Source: CAIVAT01 sp037131145 (GTDB lineage Bacteria > Bacteroidota > Bacteroidia > Bacteroidales > FEN-979). From it: 42,193 nt of DNA. A program made the position numbers and the translations under genes. The notes beneath the pieces were generated by a model. It did not search any database, was not told the DNA's origin, and saw only the letters and a program-made list of their open reading frames with translations. This document shows, in pieces, positions 16,183-25,057 of the stretch (its first letter is position 1; every line of letters begins with the position of its first letter). The stretch covers positions 1 through 42,193 of the forward strand of contig JBAXRP010000010.1 of NCBI GenBank assembly GCA_037131145.1. Direction: 5' to 3'.

Positions 16183-17652
16183 ATGGTCGAAGAAAAATTA
16201 GTCCGGTTATTTACCTCCTGGTCGGGAACTCAGCCTGCCTCGATTGAAAAACTGCCAGGCTCAGGATCGAACAGGATTTATTTCCGGCTCAGGGGAAGCG
16301 GTTTTTCGGTGATTGGCGCATGGAACGACGACATTCGCGAGAATGACGCATTCGTATCGTTTACACGCCATTTTTGCCGAAATGGTTTTCCCGTTGCCGA
16401 AGTGTTAGCATACAACCAGGAAAACAGGGTTTACCTGCTCACAGACCTGGGAGATACAACCTTGTACCAATTACTAATTTCTTCGCGATCGCCAAACGCT
16501 TCATTCCCTTCAGAAATCCTTGATCTTTACAAAAAGGCGTTACAGTGGTTGCCCGAATTTCAGATAACCGCCGGCGTAGGCATTGATTACGCCAAATGTT
16601 ACCCGCGGAATGCCTTCGACCGGCAATCAATGATCTGGGATTTGAACTATTTCAAATACTACTTTCTCAAACTTGCCGGAGTTCCTTATGATGAACAGGC
16701 GCTTGAAGATGATTTTCAGAAACTTTGCAACTTTTTGCTCGAAGCCAGGTCGGAATATTTTCTTTACCGCGATTTTCAGTCGCGAAACATTATGATTTTC
16801 GAGGGTCAGCCTTGGTTCATTGATTACCAGGGAGGACGGAAAGGAGCTCTGCAATACGATGTTGCTTCTATACTTTTTGATGGAAAAGCCGATCTGCCTC
16901 CGCAGGTCAGAACCGAATTACTTAATTACTATCTTGATCATCTTGCTTCCAGATTCAATCTTAAACCCGAAATTTTTCTGAAACAATATCCTGCCTTTAT
17001 CCTTATCAGGATTCTCCAGGCATTGGGAGCTTATGGCTTCCGTGGGTTTTATGAAAAGAAAACCCATTTCCTGCAAAGTATTCCTTTTGCAATGAACAAT
17101 CTTCGTTTCCTGCGAATCGGTAACCAGTTCGATTTCGGACTCGATTCACTGATTAAGGTCATTGATCTAATAGTTGATGAGAATGGAACCTATTGTAAAC
17201 AATTAATAAAAATAGCAGAAGGTAAAAAGGAATTTATCGGTAAGCCAACTGAATCGGAATCTAAAGTATTGACCGTCAGGATAAACAGTTTTTCCTATAA
17301 AAACTCAATCCCTATAGACCAGACAGGTAATGGGGGAGGATTCGTTTTTGACTGCCGGGCTTTGCCAAATCCTGGCAGGTTTGAACAATACAGGGAAAAA
17401 ACCGGGAAAGATCAGGATGTGATTGATTTTCTGAAGGAGGAACCTTCGGTGAAGGCTTTTCTTGACCATACATTTTCGCTTGTTGATCAAAGCGTTTCGA
17501 CATATACCGCACGAGGATTTACGAACCTTATGATTTCCTTTGGATGTACGGGCGGTCGTCATCGTTCGGTTTATTGCGCCGAACAACTTGCCCGGCGTCT
17601 CGAAACCAATCTGCAGGTAAAGGTTGTTTTGCGGCATATTGAACAGGAATGA
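16183..17652 (+). CDS. APH-like sugar kinase fused to a RapZ C-terminal domain
   Basis: 489 aa. Residues ~20-320 form an aminoglycoside-phosphotransferase-like kinase: catalytic loop YRDFQSRN (D197, N202) and metal-binding FIDYQGG (D214). Residues ~362-489 match the RapZ C-terminal domain: FVFDCRALPNPG (387-398) and FGCTGGRHRSV (453-463), the region of RapZ that senses glucosamine-6-phosphate. The kinase half resembles AmgK, the anomeric N-acetylmuramate/N-acetylglucosamine kinase of cell-wall recycling, and the next gene is a MurU-like nucleotidyltransferase 13 bp away. Inference: a salvage kinase with a built-in amino-sugar-phosphate sensing domain. Region 16002-16182 upstream shows no gene; near 16095 there is a short AACGCT-type repeat. 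Confidence 0.85.
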   Translation: MVEEKLVRLFTSWSGTQPASIEKLPGSGSNRIYFRLRGSGFSVIGAWNDDIRENDAFVSFTRHFCRNGFPVAEVLAYNQENRVYLLTDLGDTTLYQLLISSRSPNASFPSEILDLYKKALQWLPEFQITAGVGIDYAKCYPRNAFDRQSMIWDLNYFKYYFLKLAGVPYDEQALEDDFQKLCNFLLEARSEYFLYRDFQSRNIMIFEGQPWFIDYQGGRKGALQYDVASILFDGKADLPPQVRTELLNYYLDHLASRFNLKPEIFLKQYPAFILIRILQALGAYGFRGFYEKKTHFLQSIPFAMNNLRFLRIGNQFDFGLDSLIKVIDLIVDENGTYCKQLIKIAEGKKEFIGKPTESESKVLTVRINSFSYKNSIPIDQTGNGGGFVFDCRALPNPGRFEQYREKTGKDQDVIDFLKEEPSVKAFLDHTFSLVDQSVSTYTARGFTNLMISFGCTGGRHRSVYCAEQLARRLETNLQVKVVLRHIEQE

Positions 17653-17665
17653 AAAATCGTTACCC

Positions 17666-18364
17666 ATGAAAGCCATGATATTAGCTGCCGGACTTGGCTC
17701 ACGACTGCGCCCGTTTACACTCGATCATCCGAAAGCGCTGTTTGAGATCGAGGGAAAAACCCTTCTCGCTCACGCCATTGACCATATCCGGACTGCCGGA
17801 ATATCGGAAATTTTAATCAACGTCCATCATTTCGCCGATCAAATAGGCGATTATCTGAAATTAAACCAAAATTTTGGATGCTCCATTGCAATTTCCGATG
17901 AAACAGGGGAGTTGCTCGAAACCGGTGGCGGACTAAAGAAAGCTGCCTGGTTTTTTGATCAGGATGAAGATTTTATCCTCCGAAACGTTGACATCCTGTC
18001 TGATCTTGATCTCACAAAAATGGTAGTATGCCATAAAGAAAACAGGTGGTTGGCAACATTGGCGGTAAGAGACCGGCAAACATCGCGCTATTTCCTCTTC
18101 AACAATTCCATGAAACTCGGTGGCTGGGAAAACCGCAAAACCGGCGAAAAGGTAATTGTCAATCCTTCAACCTCACTGAAATCTTATGCTTTCAGCGGAA
18201 TCCAGGTTTTGAACGCTGCAATTTTTCCATTAATAACTGAAGAAGGAAAATTTTCATTGACCAGTCTCTATCTCCGCCTGGCAGACTCTCAACCAATTTT
18301 TGGCTATCAGGAAGATGGGCTGGTTTGGAAAGACGTCGGCAATACACTCAATTCCCATCCGTAG
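17666..18364 (+). CDS. Sugar-1-phosphate nucleotidyltransferase (MurU-like)
   Basis: 232 aa from ATG 17666; a longer frame overlaps the preceding gene and is rejected because the family begins directly at MKAMILAAGLGSRLRPFT. The signature AAGLGSRLRP (7-16) binds the nucleotide triphosphate, and HPKAL and ETGGGLKKA are further active-site motifs. Size and motifs match MurU, which makes UDP-N-acetylmuramate from the 1-phosphate and bypasses de novo, fosfomycin-sensitive synthesis. A mannose- or glucose-1-phosphate substrate is possible. It forms a two-gene operon with the kinase. Confidence 0.82.
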   Translation: MKAMILAAGLGSRLRPFTLDHPKALFEIEGKTLLAHAIDHIRTAGISEILINVHHFADQIGDYLKLNQNFGCSIAISDETGELLETGGGLKKAAWFFDQDEDFILRNVDILSDLDLTKMVVCHKENRWLATLAVRDRQTSRYFLFNNSMKLGGWENRKTGEKVIVNPSTSLKSYAFSGIQVLNAAIFPLITEEGKFSLTSLYLRLADSQPIFGYQEDGLVWKDVGNTLNSHP

Positions 18365-18490
18365 CTTTTTTACTGCAAACAGGTAATTGTGACATTCTGA
18401 TTGTAAATTCAAAGCCCCAAATTACAGGTCTCAAATTCCAAATCCATAACATCAAAGCTTTATAACCATGAATTTTTTAGTTTTTCCATT

Positions 18491-18560
18491 GGAACCTGAA
18501 ACCTGGAACCTGGAACCTGGAACCTGGAACCTGGAACCTGGAACCTGGAACCTGAAACTT
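18491..18560 (+). repeat. Heptamer tandem repeat (GGAACCT)10
   Basis: Ten consecutive 7-bp units: eight GGAACCT, one GAAACCT and a terminal GAAACTT. It lies between the convergent nucleotidyltransferase and OYE-like genes. The left flank (18400-18450) contains a more degenerate AAATTCCAAA-type stretch and no gene. Confidence 0.95.
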
Positions 18561-18583
18561 TTCAAAAATTTTCAGTTTTATCC

Positions 18584-19654
18584 CTAATATTGATTAGGAT
18601 TAGCGGCGCGGTTTCTGGCAGGGCATAAGGAACTATCCTCATACCATCTGCATTTTGGCTTGCAGTTCATACACCGGATTGGTTCCTGATGGTTTCGAAC
18701 ATGATTTACCCATTGCGGATCGGCAAGTTGAGGTCGTCCAAGCGCAACAAAATCAGCCAAATTCTTTTCTATCAGCGAGGCGGCGCGTTCGGGTGTTTTA
18801 ATTTCGTTCACAACAATAACCGGGATTTCAACATGCGTTTTTATAACAGTCCCGCTGTAAACAATCCAGTTAAATTCGAAGCCAGCCGGTGTTCGCGGAA
18901 GGTTTTGCAAAATTCCGCCATGAGAAACATGGAGGATATCAACGCCGGCTTGTTCGAGATGTTTCGCTATAAGAATACCGTCGTCAAGGGTAGGGGAGTT
19001 GGCTCCCAACCTGTACCCAATGATAAAATCAGAACCGCATTTCTGGCGAATTCCCTGGATAATCCTGGTAGCAAAACGCAGGTTATTCTCTATGTTGCCG
19101 CCATAGTCATCATCCCGCCTGTTGAAATATGACGAAGCAAACTGGTTCAGCAGGTATCCATGCGCCCCATGAAGTTCTACTCCATTAAACCCCGCTTCCC
19201 TTGCCCGCATTGCGCCTTGAATGAAAGCCTGGGATAATTCATCTATTTCGTTTAACGTTAATGCTTTTGACCTCGGGTTTTTCTCATCTGCCGAAGGGCA
19301 TTTTACCTCAGCCGAAACGGATTCCGGCGCGATAATCCCGGCATGATGGATTTGCAACAGCGACAAGGCTCCCTGCGATTTAACGGTTGCCGCTATCCCG
19401 CCCATTCCCTCTATATGGTCATCCGACCAAATGCCAAGCTGGAAAGAAGCAAGTCTGCCATCTTTCAATACTGCCGTTGCCTCGGTGATAACAATGCCTG
19501 CGCCGCCGGAAGCAATTTCAAGGTAATGCTCAAGGTTGCGGTTCTTTACAATGCCGTCGTCGCCGGCATAATGAAAACAGACCACCGGCGGAAATACCAC
19601 CCGGTTTTTGATCTGGTTGCTTTTCAGCTTATAAGAAGAAAATAATGAGTTCAT
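18584..19654 (-). CDS. NADH:flavin oxidoreductase (old yellow enzyme family) with a C-terminal Cys cluster
   Basis: 356 aa from ATG 19654; an upstream TTG at 19684 is less likely. An FMN-binding TIM barrel of the old-yellow-enzyme family: KNRVVFPPV near the N-terminus, LLQIHHAG, GVELHGAHGYLLNQF with the substrate-binding His pair, and DFVALGRPQLADP. The C-terminus carries CMNCKPKC then C (C328, C331, C335, C344), similar to the [4Fe-4S] loop of 2,4-dienoyl-CoA reductases, but the protein ends there and lacks their C-terminal FAD/NAD(P)H domain. It probably reduces an enone or enoyl substrate; the identity is unknown. Single gene. Confidence 0.88.
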   Translation of the reverse strand: MNSLFSSYKLKSNQIKNRVVFPPVVCFHYAGDDGIVKNRNLEHYLEIASGGAGIVITEATAVLKDGRLASFQLGIWSDDHIEGMGGIAATVKSQGALSLLQIHHAGIIAPESVSAEVKCPSADEKNPRSKALTLNEIDELSQAFIQGAMRAREAGFNGVELHGAHGYLLNQFASSYFNRRDDDYGGNIENNLRFATRIIQGIRQKCGSDFIIGYRLGANSPTLDDGILIAKHLEQAGVDILHVSHGGILQNLPRTPAGFEFNWIVYSGTVIKTHVEIPVIVVNEIKTPERAASLIEKNLADFVALGRPQLADPQWVNHVRNHQEPIRCMNCKPKCRWYEDSSLCPARNRAANPNQY

Positions 19655-19907
19655 TTGAAAGAATATTTTATTTACAGATACCAATCAGCGCTATCAAATT
19701 CCCACCTGAGTATTAGGAACCAAATGTCTCGGTAAGATCAACATTCTATAATTTTTTTAGTTGTATAATAATCTGCCAAGCAGTTAGTAAACATATCGTC
19801 ATGGCGAAGGCTTATAATGGCTGGTAAGTGGCGAAGGTAGTAAATTATACTCACTTTCTAAAAAGCGCCAAATCACCTTGTACTATCAGTCCATGCTATT
19901 TTTACAA

Positions 19908-19981
19908 TTTGGACTTAACTCCAGTTGTGGCTAAAGCCGGAGAATTGATTTAGATTCTTTTCAGTTGGTTAAAGCCAACTG
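19908..19981. repeat. Palindromic intergenic repeat
   Basis: Two hairpin units with GGCTAAAGCC/GGTTAAAGCC centres: CAGTTGG (19962-19968) pairs with CCAACTG (19975-19981), and an imperfect one lies at ~19919-19941. It stands just upstream of hicA. The rest of 19655-19907 shows no gene or clear signal. Confidence 0.6.
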
Positions 19982-20019
19982 ACTGATAAAAGAGCGGTTA
20001 TATTTATTACTTTTGAAAA

Positions 20020-20205
20020 ATGAAATGTAATGAATTGATCAGGCTCTTACTGCGGGATGGTTGGTTTGTTGTCAGACAATCAGGAAGCCACATAATAATG
20101 AGACATCCTGAAAAAGAGGGTCAGATTGTTGTCCCGAATCATGGTTCAAGTGAAGTTGGCGCTGGTTTGCAATATAAAATTCTAAAAGATGCCGGATTGA
20201 AATAA
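20020..20205 (+). CDS. hicA: HicA-type mRNA interferase toxin
   Basis: 61 aa, normal size for HicA. It contains the dsRBD-like core GWFVVRQSGSHIIMRHP with the catalytic His24, and ends in LQYKILKDAGL, the typical C-terminal helix. HicA cleaves mRNA when freed from HicB. The antitoxin gene follows after 12 bp. A TACTTTTG element (20008-20015) sits only 4 bp before the ATG without a partner at -33. Confidence 0.9.
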   Translation: MKCNELIRLLLRDGWFVVRQSGSHIIMRHPEKEGQIVVPNHGSSEVGAGLQYKILKDAGLK

Positions 20206-20217
20206 TAACCGTTTATT

Positions 20218-20598
20218 ATGAAAAAAATTGAATTAATCGTGGAGCGAACAAATACTGGATATTCAGCATATACTAAAAGCTATCCTATTGCAACCACAGG
20301 TAAAGACCTGGTTGAACTTAAATCAAATATGATTGATGCAATCAATTTGTATTTTGAAGAAAAAGGACAATTTGTTTGTGAAGACGATCTGAAAGTGACC
20401 TTGGATATTGCTCAGTTCTTCGCGTTTTACAAAGTAATCAACACAAAAGTATTTTCAGAGCGTATTGGGATGAGTCAAAGTTTGCTTGCTCAATACATAA
20501 AAGGAAATAAAAAACCTTCGCCGTTGCAGACGAAACGAATTCTTAAAGGGGTTCAACAAATTGGCAAGGAGTTAGCCGAGATCAGTTTTCTTCTTTAA
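20218..20598 (+). CDS. hicB: HicB-type antitoxin with a helix-turn-helix domain
   Basis: 126 aa. The N-terminal half (residues 1-60) is a reduced HicB fold (YSAYTKSYPIATTGKDLVEL, then MIDAINLYFEEKG). Residues ~70-115 form an XRE-like helix-turn-helix (FSERIGMSQSLLAQYIKGNK). It should bind HicA and repress the operon. Both genes appear intact. Confidence 0.88.
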   Translation: MKKIELIVERTNTGYSAYTKSYPIATTGKDLVELKSNMIDAINLYFEEKGQFVCEDDLKVTLDIAQFFAFYKVINTKVFSERIGMSQSLLAQYIKGNKKPSPLQTKRILKGVQQIGKELAEISFLL

Positions 20599-20633
20599 TT
20601 TAATTACTGATCCAAACTCAACCAAACAATATT

Positions 20634-23501
20634 ATGAATCCCTTTTTAAAGCAAACCGCCCAATACCTCTCCTCAACTTTCAATAATGATCTGGAAAACA
20701 TTTGCATCGTTTTACCAAACCGTCGCGCCGGTCTATTCCTTAGAAAGTATCTCGCCGGGGAAGTCGGAAAGGCAACCTGGGCGCCATCGGTTTTATCAAT
20801 CGAAGATTTTATAACCGAAATAAGCGGACTCCATGAAGTTGACCAGGTTTACCTATTGTTTGAACTTTATGAGGTTCATCGCGAAATTGACGGGGAAAAG
20901 GCTCAAACTTTCGATGAGTTTATATCCTGGGCGCAACAGTTGATCAGCGATTTCAATGAAATTGACCGCTATCTCGCCGATCCCGGCGAACTTTTTTCGA
21001 CGCTAACCGAAGCCCGTGCAATCAGTATATGGAACCTCGATGGCGAGCCGTTAACGGAATTTGAACGAGAATACCTCCGGTTTTATCAATCATTGAACCT
21101 TTATTACCAAAGACTTTCCGCCAGACTTCTTGCCAAAAACCAAGCCTGGCAGGGACTAATTTTTCGCAATGTCGCAGAAAACATTGAGCAGATTAAAGAC
21201 AATTTGCCATGGAAACATGTTGTTTTTGCAGGTTTCAACGCTTTAACCCGCGCCGAAGAAATTATTATCGGAACGATGAGAACCAGTGGTTTGGCAACAT
21301 TGCTATGGGATGCCGACCGATATTATCTGAATGATGAGAAACAGGAAGCCGGGGAGTTTTTGCGGAACTGGTTCAGAAAATGGCCAGTTAAAGAGGCGCG
21401 GTGGATATCGGATGATTTTGCAATTGGCTCAAAACAGATCTCGATCATCGGCGCTCCCGATCCGGTGGGGCAGGTTAAGTATTGCGGCAAACTTCTCAGG
21501 GAACTTGCGTTACAGGGAAAAGCCAACGAGACAACAGCAGTTGTATTGCTCGATGTTGCGCTGCTCATACCATTGTTAAATTCTATTCCTGATGAAGTTA
21601 AAGAACTCAACATAACTGCTGGCTTGCCTTTAAAGCAAACGCCTCTTGCCGGTCTTTTCGACGCCGTTTTCAACATGCACATCCACTCCTCACGATTTGC
21701 CAGGCTTTCCGCCGGTAAAAACCAGAAGTACTATTATAAGGATGTGCTGAAAATGATTCAGCATCCATATATTCAACTGATGGCGGAAGGATTGATGAAA
21801 GGAAATTGTCAGGCGTTGATAGAAGTTACCGACAGAATCAGGCGCGGAGTGCAGTCTTTTATCAGTTATCAGGACATTGCCGGCGACCAGGCTGGTTTGT
21901 TCGGCATTGACCTGACTTTTCTTCAACCGACATTCATACATTGGAATACGCCTTCCGACGCGCTCGTTTGTTTTAAATCGTTGATCGAAAACCTGAGAAC
22001 CAGCATTCAGCGCCAATCGCCAATTGAACATGAATACCTCTTCGCTTTCTCCGGAATTTTCCATCAGTTAACCAACATTCTGAGAGCTTTTCCTGGAAAT
22101 ATCAAAATTCCGGTTTTTTATGAACTGTTTAAGCAAATTACCGGGAGCGCCACTCTTCCTTTTTACGGTGAACCGCTTAAGGGCGTGCAGTTGATGGGAA
22201 TGCTTGAAACCCGGACGCTTGATTTCGAAAACCTGATCATACTTTCCTGCAACGAAGATCTGCTCCCTGCCGGGAAAATCAATTCATCATTCATTCCGTT
22301 CGATATTAAACGAAGTTTTGGGCTTCCCACTTACAGGCAGAAGGATTCCGTGTATGCCTACCATTTTTACAGGCTGATTCAACGCGCAAAGAATATCTCG
22401 ATCCTTTACAACACTGAGCCCGATCAGCTCGGCGGCGGCGACCGCAGCAGATTTCTCCGGCAAATTCTGCACGAATTGCCAGCTTACAATCCTGAAATTT
22501 ACATCACCGAAGCGGTGCTGACAACGCCGGTGATTAAAGGAGGATCAACAAGGACTATTGAAATTCCTAAATCCGAAGATGTTCCTGCTGCCCTCGAAGC
22601 TAAAGCCCGAAAAGGATTCTCCGCATCTTCGCTGAATTTATACAGGAATTGTCAGTTAAAATTTTACTATTCCGAAATTGCAGGAATCAAGGAACCAGAA
22701 GAAATTACAGATACAATTGAGCCAAACATTTTGGGCAGCGCAGTACATGAGGCATTGAATGAATTGTATAAAACATTGCAGAACAAAGAATTGTCGGCGG
22801 ATTTATTGAGAAGTCTCCTTGCGGGATCAGAACAGGCAACTTTGCGGGCGTTTGAGAAAAAATATAAAGGAGCCGACGTCATGTTTGGCAAAAATCTGTT
22901 GCTTATCAACGTTGCAAAACTTCTCGTTAATAAATTTATTCATTTCGACATTCAGGAGGAGGAGGAATTAGCCCGATCTTCAAAAAAACGTACCGTCTCT
23001 TTTCTCGAATATCATATCGAAACGTCCATCGCTATTCCTTATACCGCAGATCAATTGACAATTAATGTGAAAGGATTTCTCGACCGGGTTGATAATGTTG
23101 ATGGCTGGTGGAAAATCATAGACTACAAAACCGGAACCACTGATGAAAAGAATATCAAAATCAAAGAGTGGGATGAGTTGATTGGGAATCCCGATCTGAA
23201 CATCGGTTTTCAATTGCTCATGTATGGATTTTTGCTGAATGCGAGGTATCAGGGAGAGTTCAGCGCCAGCGCCGGCATTATTTCCCTCCGGAAGTTAAAC
23301 TCAGGCTTCAAGGCAGTTTCAATTCCTTCGGAAGAAAACGGTAAGTTTACCACTTTATTAACACCCGATTCAGCAAACAGATTTCAGACGATATTAAAAA
23401 CTATTCTGACAGACATTTACGATCTTTCAAAATCATTCAAACAAACAGAAAACCCGAAGATTTGTGAAAACTGTCCCTACCTTAATCTTTGCGGACGTTG
23501 A
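20634..23501 (+). CDS. AddB-like PD-(D/E)XK helicase-nuclease
   Basis: 955 aa. The C-terminal third is a PD-(D/E)XK nuclease: FLDRVDNVDGWWKIIDYKTG places D830 and K832 of the motif. An iron-sulfur staple is formed by C673 (NLYRNCQLKFYY) and C944, C947, C953 (CENCPYLNLC), as in AddB. The N-terminal part reads LPNRRAGLFL with no Walker A lysine, so it is a non-motor helicase fold. It should act in double-strand-break processing with an AddA-like helicase, but no such gene follows; the downstream gene is convergent and overlaps by 20 bp. Confidence 0.85.
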   Translation: MNPFLKQTAQYLSSTFNNDLENICIVLPNRRAGLFLRKYLAGEVGKATWAPSVLSIEDFITEISGLHEVDQVYLLFELYEVHREIDGEKAQTFDEFISWAQQLISDFNEIDRYLADPGELFSTLTEARAISIWNLDGEPLTEFEREYLRFYQSLNLYYQRLSARLLAKNQAWQGLIFRNVAENIEQIKDNLPWKHVVFAGFNALTRAEEIIIGTMRTSGLATLLWDADRYYLNDEKQEAGEFLRNWFRKWPVKEARWISDDFAIGSKQISIIGAPDPVGQVKYCGKLLRELALQGKANETTAVVLLDVALLIPLLNSIPDEVKELNITAGLPLKQTPLAGLFDAVFNMHIHSSRFARLSAGKNQKYYYKDVLKMIQHPYIQLMAEGLMKGNCQALIEVTDRIRRGVQSFISYQDIAGDQAGLFGIDLTFLQPTFIHWNTPSDALVCFKSLIENLRTSIQRQSPIEHEYLFAFSGIFHQLTNILRAFPGNIKIPVFYELFKQITGSATLPFYGEPLKGVQLMGMLETRTLDFENLIILSCNEDLLPAGKINSSFIPFDIKRSFGLPTYRQKDSVYAYHFYRLIQRAKNISILYNTEPDQLGGGDRSRFLRQILHELPAYNPEIYITEAVLTTPVIKGGSTRTIEIPKSEDVPAALEAKARKGFSASSLNLYRNCQLKFYYSEIAGIKEPEEITDTIEPNILGSAVHEALNELYKTLQNKELSADLLRSLLAGSEQATLRAFEKKYKGADVMFGKNLLLINVAKLLVNKFIHFDIQEEEELARSSKKRTVSFLEYHIETSIAIPYTADQLTINVKGFLDRVDNVDGWWKIIDYKTGTTDEKNIKIKEWDELIGNPDLNIGFQLLMYGFLLNARYQGEFSASAGIISLRKLNSGFKAVSIPSEENGKFTTLLTPDSANRFQTILKTILTDIYDLSKSFKQTENPKICENCPYLNLCGR

Positions 23502-24990
23502 GTTCATGCTCCGAAAAGATGCAAGCCTCATAGATAAACAGTTCGGCGCTTTTCCATCCATCCCATCCGACGCCGGCTTTATCGCGGGCGCAATAACCCA
23601 GAAATTCCTCGGTATTCCAACCATTCTCGGTGGCTACCTGAGGCAAAAAAGTTCCAGATGAATAACCTTTTTTCATATAGATCCCATGTTTTCCGGGGAT
23701 AATTTCTGCGGAAGTAGCGATCTTTTTCATTGGCGATAAAACTGATATTTCAATATCAAGATATGGTAGTTCTTTTAGCGTGACCCGCTCAAAACGGTTA
23801 TCCTGCGTTGCCGACGCCACCGCCATTTGCCGGATTAGTTTATAGATAGGAATATCGGCGGTGAACCGTCCGATGCAACCGCGAAGTTCGCCATACTTTT
23901 TCAGGGTTACAAATGCTCCGGCTTTCATCGTCAGATTGCCGCTGTAATCAGAAGAATCATCTTCCGGAATTTTGTTTTCGGAAAGATAATTCTCAATGGT
24001 TTTACGGGCGATATCGAGCAAAGTGATTTTTTCCTGATTTGTAAAACTAAAACTATTGGATTCGCATGAAATGGCAAGCGACCAGTATCCTACAACCTGG
24101 CTCTTTTCGCCATAACCCGAATCGCCCGAATTCATATAGTGAACAGGCGTTATTTTAATCGTCTTTTCCTCACCGACCATGTCAAGCAAAGTGAGAATGG
24201 AAGTCCAGCCGCAGAGATTTGTAGAAAGGTTTGGAATATCTTTCTTGTTGTAATCATCGAGAACTTTCAGCAGTTTATCGGAAGAGCCGGAAGCAATAGC
24301 GTCGCAGGTTGCTTTATCGGCAATTTTGGCGTCGGAATAGGAAGGATAGTGTGAGAAATCGGTACTGAATACAAACAGGTTGCGTTCATTAAAATATGGT
24401 TTCAGCGCGGCGGCAATTTGTTTGCAGATTTCCTTACTTTGGGTTCCGATTACGATTGGCACAAGATTGAAATCCTTTTTTAAATGATATTGAAGGAACG
24501 GAACCTGAACTTCTATGCTGTGTTCGGTCTTGTCCGCATCGGGATTATATGTGAAAACCGGGTTTTCTTTGATGAGCTTATTGGCAAGTTCCAGATTGAC
24601 TTTAACCGTTCCCAGAGGGGTAACGTAATTGCCTTTGTTATAAACGGAGGCGCCGTCGAAAAAAATCTGATGGCTGGAAGCGACGATAAAAACATTGTCG
24701 TATTGTTTGTCGGGATTAACCTGGTTATAACCGCTGGCAGCAACTTCGCCGGAGAAGACGTAACCGGCGTGAGGACAAATAATACCGAGAACGTTTCCCC
24801 CGCTTCGGGGTTTAGCTTTGGAAAATAAAGTTTTCAAGGTAGTTTTCAACTCCTTTTCGCTTGCAGGATAAAATTTTCCCGAAACGGCAGGTTTCCTGTC
24901 AGAGCCTGCGGAACTATTCTGAGCAGAGCCGGAAGGATGAAAATTGAATAAGGTTCCCATAAAAAGAAGAGTTAAAAGATATCTTCGCAT
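23482..24990 (-). CDS. Exported Memo-AMMECR1 fusion protein
   Basis: 502 aa. Residues 1-23 are a signal peptide. Residues ~33-305 are a Memo/AmmeMemoRadiSam protein B domain with the usual metal-site residues: H74 (CPHAGYVFSG), H107 (SSHQ), H214 (STDFSHY) and C260 (LCGWTS). Residues ~320-500 are an AMMECR1 domain with its invariant ELRGCIGRF (368-376). Both families are linked to the uncharacterised AmmeMemoRadiSam system. Fused and carrying a signal peptide, the pair is predicted to act in the periplasm. The 3' end overlaps the AddB-like gene by 20 bp, tail to tail. Function unknown. Confidence 0.88.
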   Translation of the reverse strand: MRRYLLTLLFMGTLFNFHPSGSAQNSSAGSDRKPAVSGKFYPASEKELKTTLKTLFSKAKPRSGGNVLGIICPHAGYVFSGEVAASGYNQVNPDKQYDNVFIVASSHQIFFDGASVYNKGNYVTPLGTVKVNLELANKLIKENPVFTYNPDADKTEHSIEVQVPFLQYHLKKDFNLVPIVIGTQSKEICKQIAAALKPYFNERNLFVFSTDFSHYPSYSDAKIADKATCDAIASGSSDKLLKVLDDYNKKDIPNLSTNLCGWTSILTLLDMVGEEKTIKITPVHYMNSGDSGYGEKSQVVGYWSLAISCESNSFSFTNQEKITLLDIARKTIENYLSENKIPEDDSSDYSGNLTMKAGAFVTLKKYGELRGCIGRFTADIPIYKLIRQMAVASATQDNRFERVTLKELPYLDIEISVLSPMKKIATSAEIIPGKHGIYMKKGYSSGTFLPQVATENGWNTEEFLGYCARDKAGVGWDGWKSAELFIYEACIFSEHELNVRKD

Positions 24991-25057
24991 TGTTTATGCC
25001 TTCTGAACTAAATTCAATGTAAAGTTACCGCATGACAATAAATATCATGTTTTGAGT

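Noticed and set aside
20008..20019. Leaderless hicA promoter
   Set aside because: A TACTTTTG element is present, but no TTG lies at the correct -33 distance and the spacing to the ATG is too short to be convincing.
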